Assembly (NCBI GenBank): GCA_016713245.1
Contig: JADJPM010000004.1
Coordinates: forward strand, 2,294,001-2,358,000
Source of the DNA: Verrucomicrobiaceae bacterium
GTDB lineage: Bacteria; Verrucomicrobiota; Verrucomicrobiia; Verrucomicrobiales; Verrucomicrobiaceae
Reading direction: 5' to 3'
Length of the DNA: 64,000 bases
Of the stretch, positions 58,326 through 64,000 are shown one piece after another (positions within the stretch are counted from its first letter, which is position 1; each line of letters opens with the position of its first letter). The notes beneath the pieces are model-generated. The model was not told where the DNA came from. It did no database searches and was given only the letters and a program-made list of their open reading frames with translations. Made by a program: the position numbers and the translations under genes.

Positions 58326-61300
58326 TTATTGGAAGGTGGCCTCAATCCGCATAAAGCCACCGGCTTGCAGCATTTGATGCTGCACTTCGACTTGGATCCG
58401 TCCGTCTTGCCGAGTGATTTCTTGAACGGTAGAACCGATGCTATTTGTCCACGACATGCTTTCTGCGAATCTGGTGGCTATCGCCGACCAATTGATCAAG
58501 TCGCGTGAAACCAAGACACGCAACCTCACACCGGGGGCAAGCGCCGAGGCACGAGTGAAGCGAAATACGGCAGGACGCGTTGTCGGACTGCCAGGACTCT
58601 CCAAAGGCAGGTCGAAAAGCCAGCCAGCTTCTTGTTCGGCCATGCCCGGATCACGACCGAACACAAATTCCAGGCCATTTGAAACATCGTCACCATCCGG
58701 GTTGGCATGCATCCCGGCCAGATTTGGATCGGCAAGCTGTTCTGGCGTGAAGCGCAGCCGCGACCATTCTTCAAAGCCGGTCTCGAGCCTGCCCGCATCG
58801 CATGCACCCGAGTGCCACGCATCCGCGGCGATCAAATAGCCTGGCCTGGCATTATTCGCACCGGAGTCCTGTGCTCGTGGAATCCATTCAAAGACATCTC
58901 CAGGGGCCAACAGCACCGCACCCGTGAGAAGCTGCCCATTACGCCGGGTATTGGCCTGATAGGCGGGCATGAAGCACAGCGGGCCGATGGTGTCTCCCTC
59001 CGCGTCGGTGATGGATGTGGGAAGGATTTGCTCGTAAGTGAAGATGTTCGTCTGGTTCCTCCTGAAGGCTGGCAGCGGCACGGCTGGTGAAAGCAACGGC
59101 GGGGAGTTGAGCAGGAAGGGCCCCGATTCACCAGGCATAGAATAACCGGCTCCTGGACTGATGAGATGGTTTCCATAGGAACCTAGCTCACCCCAGCCAC
59201 TGAATATCTGCCAGCTCATCCAGATGGGTGGTGTGCCAGCGAGGCTTCCGTCTGTTTTCACAAGCGTGACATCCAATTCCGGGTAACTGCTCCGATGAGC
59301 CAGATACCAGACGCTTCCACCCGTTTTTTGGGGGTCTGAGACAATGCCGACCTTGTGGTGACAAGTCTCGCGCAAAAGCTCAACGGGCGGCATCCCAACT
59401 CCACCCAAGCTCAATAACCGGAATTCCTGTTGTGAGGTGAATTGAAAAAAAATCAGCCTGCCAGAAAGCACAGCAAGAGAGTTGGTGATGCAGTTTCCCA
59501 GCCCGGGCACGAGCTCGTCCACACCCGTGCTTTTCAGATGCCTCAGCCTGCCGAGACGGGTGTTGTAAACAAAGCCATCCTCCCATTCGACTCCCGATGA
59601 GCGTCCATCCGTACCCACTTCATCGGGCGCGTCCTCAATGGAAGCCTGGTGCCGCAAAGTGGGACCGCCCGTCCCGTCCCATGTCCAGAGGCTGAAACCT
59701 CCATGTGCTGTTTCCGACCAGATGACACATGAGCCGTTCCAGATACCCGCCAGATGGGGGACATCCGTCATGCTCAGCACGAGAGCGGCTGTGGTGATGC
59801 CATTGGCGATGAAGACGGTTTTTTGTCCACCCGGAGCCGGTGCACGAAAGAACAGAGACTCTCCAAAGGCGAGATGTGAATCCAGGCTGGAGCCATCCTG
59901 GCCATCCTTGAAAAACTGGTGAACCAGAGCTTCCCCCGCGAAGCCTGTCCGCATGACCCGGAGCACGTCAAGAGTGTCGCTTTGCTGGGAAAGGTAATAC
60001 ATGGAGCTACCGGCAGGCATCAGCCTTGTAACAGCGGCACCGCCCGCAGCACTAGAAAGGACTGCCAGACTAGAGGAGGCCGTTGCTTGGACCTCAAAGA
60101 GTGATTTTGCTCCGGAACCGCCCTCCGTGGCATGTGCCAGAAAAAACAAGCGTCCGTCATGGACTGTCAACTGCTCCGGATTCCAGACATCGGGGATGAC
60201 CGTGGCAGATTGAGCCGCGCCCTCTGTGGTGTGACACAGCCTGCGCCGCCCGCCGACATCTCCTGTGAAGTAGAGCGCCCCGCCCAGTTCAACGTAGTCT
60301 GCCGGATACATGCCACTTCTCCAATCGGGTGACATCTGCATATCCTCACGCAAGCCGCTTGATAAAGACGCCCGCACCAGATGATTGGGAACCTCGGAAA
60401 AATCTCCTGCGCTTGGAACGTCGTTCGCAAAAGCGTAGATCGTGTCAGAAGGCCAGCCAGCAGCAAAATATCCTGCCACCGAGGCGCTCGGGTGATTCCA
60501 GAAGGCGGCCACTTGGAACAGTCCGGCACCGTTGTTATAGAGAGTGTAAAGCATGTCGCCCGCAAACTCATGCTCCCTGGCTTTGATGATCAGATGGGGA
60601 AAACCTGCCGACCACCGCTCGAAAAACGGGCTGATCTCCGAGACCGACAAAAACGCCTCGAGATAAACCATGGCTCCAGTGCCCTCATTCCAGACGCGAA
60701 GATCAATGCGCCCTGCGTTGAGCTTCGTGTAAACAAGAGAATCATGGTGGTATGGGGTGAAATGACCTGCGCCAGCAAGTGAAGAGTCAACCTCGACGGC
60801 CACCTGTCCGGCACCTCCCAGCGCTGCGGCATAAAGCGAGCGCCCGCCCCCCGCTTTATCAGCCTGGAAAAAAGCCACGCCCGCCTCCACGCCGATCAAA
60901 AGATGCGATGCGCCCGTTCCTGCCGAGCCCGGCCCGCTTCCGACCAGTGCCCGGTTGCCAATAGGTGAGCTTGAGGCCGGCTTCTCGACCAGCCGCAGGC
61001 CGCTGCTGGTGACGAAGCACGCTTGCCCGGTTGAGTTGGTCGCCAGGTCAGGCTGCGTGATTGATTGGAACCCCAAGGGTGCTCCTGTGCTCAAAACAAG
61101 ATCATGCTGGTGCATGGTGTAGGAGCCGTTTGTCATCCGGCGTGCATAGAGGACAAAATGCTCCGCCTCCACATGCATGCCGGACGGCAGAGGCGAAACG
61201 ACCGTCGAAGTCTCGCTCAAAGAACCAATCTCCACGGCGGGCAGGGTTTCCTTTATCCAGAACAAGGCATGGCGGTCGGAGCCTGCGGGCCTGGCGGCAA

Positions 61301-61922
61301 AGAAGAGGCTTCTTCCATAACCGCGCGAAACCTGTGTGATCGAGTCCCGCGCATAGGTGCCGGCCTTGACCGGGCTGTCGTCCGGAGTCGCGCATGTCCA
61401 CACCCAGGTGACAGGCATGTTTTGCTCGTAACCGTTCGTGCTGAACCAGACCGGCCTGGCCTCAGCATGATGACGGCCGGGCGGAGCGAGGTTTCCGAGA
61501 AGCACCGGCGGCGCATGATCGTTCCCTGGCTGGAAATCGATGAGCGGACTGTCGTGCGGGAACGGAAAGATAGGATCAGCATGTATCTCCGGGCCATGCA
61601 TGCCATCATCCGCCACAAAGATGACACGATGCCCTATCGTTTCAAACTGCGAGGGATTGCTCGATTCCGGGCCAGGGCGGATATCAAGTTCCAGCGACGC
61701 ATCGTTGAAGCCAGCCACCCAAAGCTCGTTGCCCGAATGCCGTGAGTATCCGCCAAACCATGCTCCGAACGGAGTACTCGCACCGCCGCCTGTCACACGA
61801 GGGATCTGTATCGTGTCCTCAAAACCTCCAAGGGAGACCGTTTCATAATTCAATGGCTGCTGGCTGAAGATGGCGACGCAGCCAGCTCCCAGCCAAAAAA
61901 CCAGTCTTAGAATCATTCTCAT
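58326..61922 (-). CDS. Large exported ELWxxDGT-like repeat protein
   Basis: The protein has about 1198 residues; the start at ATG 61922 (or 61916) gives a signal peptide (MRMILRLVFWLGAGCVAIFS). Repeats of the ELWxxDGT/hyalin-like type are visible early: NELWVAGFNDASLELDIRPG and VIFVADDGMHGPEIHADP. Later, many degenerate beta units follow (FFAARPAGSDRHALFWI; LYFTGDVGGRRRLCHTTEGA). The C-terminus carries the verrucomicrobial module: NPDGDDVSNGLEFVFGRDPG, then FRFTRASALAPGVRLRVLVS. A surface or adhesion role is inferred. It appears related to the fragment truncated by the IS3 element at 796-991. Confidence 0.78.
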   Translation of the reverse strand: MRMILRLVFWLGAGCVAIFSQQPLNYETVSLGGFEDTIQIPRVTGGGASTPFGAWFGGYSRHSGNELWVAGFNDASLELDIRPGPESSNPSQFETIGHRVIFVADDGMHGPEIHADPIFPFPHDSPLIDFQPGNDHAPPVLLGNLAPPGRHHAEARPVWFSTNGYEQNMPVTWVWTCATPDDSPVKAGTYARDSITQVSRGYGRSLFFAARPAGSDRHALFWIKETLPAVEIGSLSETSTVVSPLPSGMHVEAEHFVLYARRMTNGSYTMHQHDLVLSTGAPLGFQSITQPDLATNSTGQACFVTSSGLRLVEKPASSSPIGNRALVGSGPGSAGTGASHLLIGVEAGVAFFQADKAGGGRSLYAAALGGAGQVAVEVDSSLAGAGHFTPYHHDSLVYTKLNAGRIDLRVWNEGTGAMVYLEAFLSVSEISPFFERWSAGFPHLIIKAREHEFAGDMLYTLYNNGAGLFQVAAFWNHPSASVAGYFAAGWPSDTIYAFANDVPSAGDFSEVPNHLVRASLSSGLREDMQMSPDWRSGMYPADYVELGGALYFTGDVGGRRRLCHTTEGAAQSATVIPDVWNPEQLTVHDGRLFFLAHATEGGSGAKSLFEVQATASSSLAVLSSAAGGAAVTRLMPAGSSMYYLSQQSDTLDVLRVMRTGFAGEALVHQFFKDGQDGSSLDSHLAFGESLFFRAPAPGGQKTVFIANGITTAALVLSMTDVPHLAGIWNGSCVIWSETAHGGFSLWTWDGTGGPTLRHQASIEDAPDEVGTDGRSSGVEWEDGFVYNTRLGRLRHLKSTGVDELVPGLGNCITNSLAVLSGRLIFFQFTSQQEFRLLSLGGVGMPPVELLRETCHHKVGIVSDPQKTGGSVWYLAHRSSYPELDVTLVKTDGSLAGTPPIWMSWQIFSGWGELGSYGNHLISPGAGYSMPGESGPFLLNSPPLLSPAVPLPAFRRNQTNIFTYEQILPTSITDAEGDTIGPLCFMPAYQANTRRNGQLLTGAVLLAPGDVFEWIPRAQDSGANNARPGYLIAADAWHSGACDAGRLETGFEEWSRLRFTPEQLADPNLAGMHANPDGDDVSNGLEFVFGRDPGMAEQEAGWLFDLPLESPGSPTTRPAVFRFTRASALAPGVRLRVLVSRDLINWSAIATRFAESMSWTNSIGSTVQEITRQDGRIQVEVQHQMLQAGGFMRIEATFQ

Positions 61923-61975
61923 GCAGTCAGCCAAGTTATGTCTGCGGAGCTGCTCGCAAGCAAAGAATAACTGCC

Positions 61976-62536
61976 TCACTTGACCCCGCCGATCTTGCAT
62001 CCCTGCGCCGGTTCCTGTGGCTGTGGCGCGGGCTTTCCAGCAAGGAGAGCCGTGATGGCCTCGCGAAGGTCGTTCGTGGTGGCGGCACGTTGGCGTTTGG
62101 TGGGGCCGAGGTAGAGGTCGTTGATGCGGCCGCGGTAGAAGACCTTGCCTGTGGCATCGACGAGCACGGACTCGGGTGTGAGGGTGGCTTGGAGCTGGCG
62201 AGTGAGCTGTTGGCCGACATCGAGCAGCACGGGCGCTTTGAATTCACTCAGCGTGGCGTGCTCGATGGATACATCGCGGGTAACCTCGGGATCGCACTCG
62301 ATGAAAAAGACGGAGACCTTGCCCGCGTGATCGGCGGTGATCTGGTTCATCTCTTTGACGAAGGCTTTCGTCGTGGAGCAGAAGGGCGAGACGAAGAAAA
62401 ACAGGGCTGGCTTGCCGTCCTTCGCGGCCAGGGGGCTGTGGTTCGTGCCGTCGATGGCGGTGAGCGTCAAATCGGCGGCGGTGGAATAGGTGGCGGCCAA
62501 GAGCACGAGGGCGGACAGGCGGGCGAGGAAGGTCAT
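61976..62536 (-). CDS. Exported thioredoxin-like redoxin-domain protein
   Basis: The protein has 186 residues with a signal peptide (MTFLARLSALVLLAATYSTA). The fold is shown by KPALFFFVSPFCSTTKAFVK (strand, then the active-site loop), VSVFFIECDPEVTRDVSIEH and TPESVLVDATGKVFYRGRIN (cis-Pro strand). The loop has a single Cys (CSTT) rather than CxxC, so it is not a classical disulfide reductase; a second Cys is near the end (GCKIGG). Similar planctomycete and verrucomicrobial proteins are of the AhpC/SCO type. The start is the only ATG before the signal. Confidence 0.83.
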   Translation of the reverse strand: MTFLARLSALVLLAATYSTAADLTLTAIDGTNHSPLAAKDGKPALFFFVSPFCSTTKAFVKEMNQITADHAGKVSVFFIECDPEVTRDVSIEHATLSEFKAPVLLDVGQQLTRQLQATLTPESVLVDATGKVFYRGRINDLYLGPTKRQRAATTNDLREAITALLAGKPAPQPQEPAQGCKIGGVK

Positions 62537-62624
62537 GGGCTGCTTTTAGGTGCCACGGGCGCCGTTTTCAACCCGCCGGATTATCGCTGGAAATGCCCCC
62601 CCTTCTCGCCCACTTAGGCGGCCC

Positions 62625-64000
62625 ATGCCTTTCCCTCGCCTCCTCTTGCTCCCGGCCTTCGTCGCCTCCCTCGCGATGGCGCAGCCGGTGCCGGAACTCG
62701 CCAACCCGCCGGGCAAGCCTACGCTCGATCAGTTGAAAAATGCCGCGCTGGAGGCCGAAACGCGGCTGCCTGCGGCCCAATCGACCCCGCAGAACTACTT
62801 CGAGATCAGCGATGCCCAGCGCCAGCGCCTCACGCAGATGCTGCCACGCACCCTTTTGAAGCTCTCCCGCCGTGAGCGGCTGCACATCGTCGTCATCGGT
62901 GATGGCATGCTCGAAGGTGCCAAAGCGCTCGGTGATGCCGATCCGCTTCTCGCCGCTTTTCCCGGTACCTTTGCGAAGCTTCTTGCCACCCAGTTCTACT
63001 TCACCGGCGGCGTGCGCATCGCCCGCCCAGGCTCCACCTACGCATCAAAAGAACGCACGGTGATGGGACCGGAGATCGTGCTACAGCCCATCCAGGCCTC
63101 CAGCATGGTGCAGGCCACCGCCGCACTCACCAGCGAGGGCTTCCGCGGACTCCCCGACCTTGTTCTCGTGGCGCTGGGATTTGAGGATGCACTTAGCGGC
63201 ACGCCGCTGAGCGATGTGAAAAGCGGCCTGCGTGGCGTGATCGGCGCCGCCAAGGCCAAACGAATCGAAGTTCTCGTCACCGGGCCGATGCTTCAAGCCG
63301 CCGAGCCTGCCGAGGCCAGCCTCGCGATCACTCGCGGTGTCTCCAGCGTGCTGCGGGAGGTTTGCGAGGAAGAAAAAGTCCTCTTCTCGGATCTCGGTGA
63401 TCTCTCACGCCTCATCGCTCCGCCGCCGGATCTCGCGGAGGCGTATCGCAGCTTTCCGGTGCTGGCCCGTCAGTATCAATCCCGCCTGCACGTCGAGCCA
63501 GAAGGCAGTGTCTCACTGGCCACGACCGAGCTGCATCAAGCCATGGGCGACATCGTGTTTCAAGATGTGATGGACGGCGTGCCCGCTGTTCCATGGCTGG
63601 TGCAAAACGTGAGCGGCACGGCCGATGGTCCCGGCAAGATCAAGCTCACCGCCGAGGTGCGAAATGGCGGAAAAGCACCGCTCCGCCTCACTGTGCTGCC
63701 TTTGCCCACCGCCACGGCCAAGCCGCAGGATGCCAGCCCCGAGCTCACGCTGGCTGCCGGCACCAGTCACACGATCTCCATCACCTATTCGATCTCGGCT
63801 GCCGCGGATGAATCTGATCTGCGCCTACCCCTGCTGGTGATCTCCGGCAGCACCGCCCGCATTCATGATCTGACGCTTCCCGTGATGCCGCTGGCCGTGG
63901 AGGTCAAATCACGCACGACCTTCAACCACGAGGGCATCTTCACACCTGGCATCGAAGTGCTCAACACGGGCAAAGACAAGATCACGGGCTCTTGGAACCT
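62625..64000 (+). CDS. Exported SGNH-hydrolase-like protein, runs off the window
   Basis: From ATG 62625 the frame stays open to the window end (458 codons seen). A signal peptide (MPFPRLLLLPAFVASLAMAQ) precedes a helix and then an SGNH-like core: RERLHIVVIGDGMLEGAKAL, LPDLVLVALGFEDALSGTPL, KAKRIEVLVTGPMLQAAEPA and LFSDLGDLSRLIAPPPDL. Where active members have GDS it has GDG, so the nucleophile Ser is missing. After about residue 320 comes a beta-rich region (KIKLTAEVRNGGKAPLRLTV), perhaps an Ig-like domain. The end and any further domains are outside the window. Confidence 0.75.
   Translation, partial: MPFPRLLLLPAFVASLAMAQPVPELANPPGKPTLDQLKNAALEAETRLPAAQSTPQNYFEISDAQRQRLTQMLPRTLLKLSRRERLHIVVIGDGMLEGAKALGDADPLLAAFPGTFAKLLATQFYFTGGVRIARPGSTYASKERTVMGPEIVLQPIQASSMVQATAALTSEGFRGLPDLVLVALGFEDALSGTPLSDVKSGLRGVIGAAKAKRIEVLVTGPMLQAAEPAEASLAITRGVSSVLREVCEEEKVLFSDLGDLSRLIAPPPDLAEAYRSFPVLARQYQSRLHVEPEGSVSLATTELHQAMGDIVFQDVMDGVPAVPWLVQNVSGTADGPGKIKLTAEVRNGGKAPLRLTVLPLPTATAKPQDASPELTLAAGTSHTISITYSISAAADESDLRLPLLVISGSTARIHDLTLPVMPLAVEVKSRTTFNHEGIFTPGIEVLNTGKDKITGSWN

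Overview
The window looks like a chromosomal segment of a Verrucomicrobiota bacterium (Verrucomicrobiaceae/Prosthecobacter-like). Several features point there: a DUF1501 Tat protein, a ThuA-domain protein, a PSCyt-type cytochrome domain protein, a type I sulfatase, a DUF4159 protein, large secreted proteins with verrucomicrobial C-terminal domains, and a giant Ser/Thr kinase with FGE-like and LRR domains preceded by an ECF sigma factor. GC is high throughout, except in an AT-richer island at about 28.4-32.7 kb and a smaller one at 35.3-36.2 kb. The assignment rests on gene content only; no rRNA or tRNA was seen.

Layout. 1-1 kb: end of an IS3-family element inserted into a secreted ELWxxDGT-like protein gene. 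1.1-1.9 kb: orphan parA. 2-11.2 kb: secreted proteins (an unknown, a seven-repeat FG-GAP propeller, a tandem alpha/beta hydrolase, a LamG protein), a LuxR-type and an ArsR-type regulator, a MITE-like element and an array of about eleven 42-bp repeats. 11.3-17.6 kb: ECF sigma factor and receptor-like kinase. 17.6-23.9 kb: esterase, RND pump and VWA membrane protein. 24.4-27.1 kb: accA, LysM protein and a conserved unknown. 27.4-28.3 kb: DUF4159 protein. 28.5-32.7 kb: a very large zinc-motif/helical-repeat protein ending in a PD-(D/E)XK nuclease domain, split into four reading frames; this is the best candidate for an undescribed (possibly defence) system. 33.4-39.8 kb: housekeeping genes (thrS, rsmH, a MazG-like gene, rppH, an NlpC/P60 gene, ruvC) around a broken kinase-like gene. 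39.8-50.7 kb: a Tat-exported DMF-amidase-like protein carrying an in-frame REPIN, a RelB/ParE-type module, sulfatase, ThuA, cytochrome, an ATPase, acs, an AbrB/Doc module and an intact IS5-family element. 50.7-64 kb: DUF1501, GDSL-sialidase fusion, NfeD protease, flavin reductase, sugar dehydrogenase, ELWxxDGT protein, thioredoxin-like protein and an incomplete SGNH-like protein.

Two themes cut across the window. First, palindromic GTAG-headed REP elements recur (10.3, 11.3, 27.2, 33.2 and 40.3 kb), one of them translated inside a gene. Second, at least five otherwise convincing genes lose frame at short homopolymers, nearly always at a CAAAA run that would be repaired by one more A. With the long poly-G stretches at 25.5 and 37.3 kb, this suggests homopolymer errors in the assembly rather than real gene death, so broken genes are described with their probable full forms.
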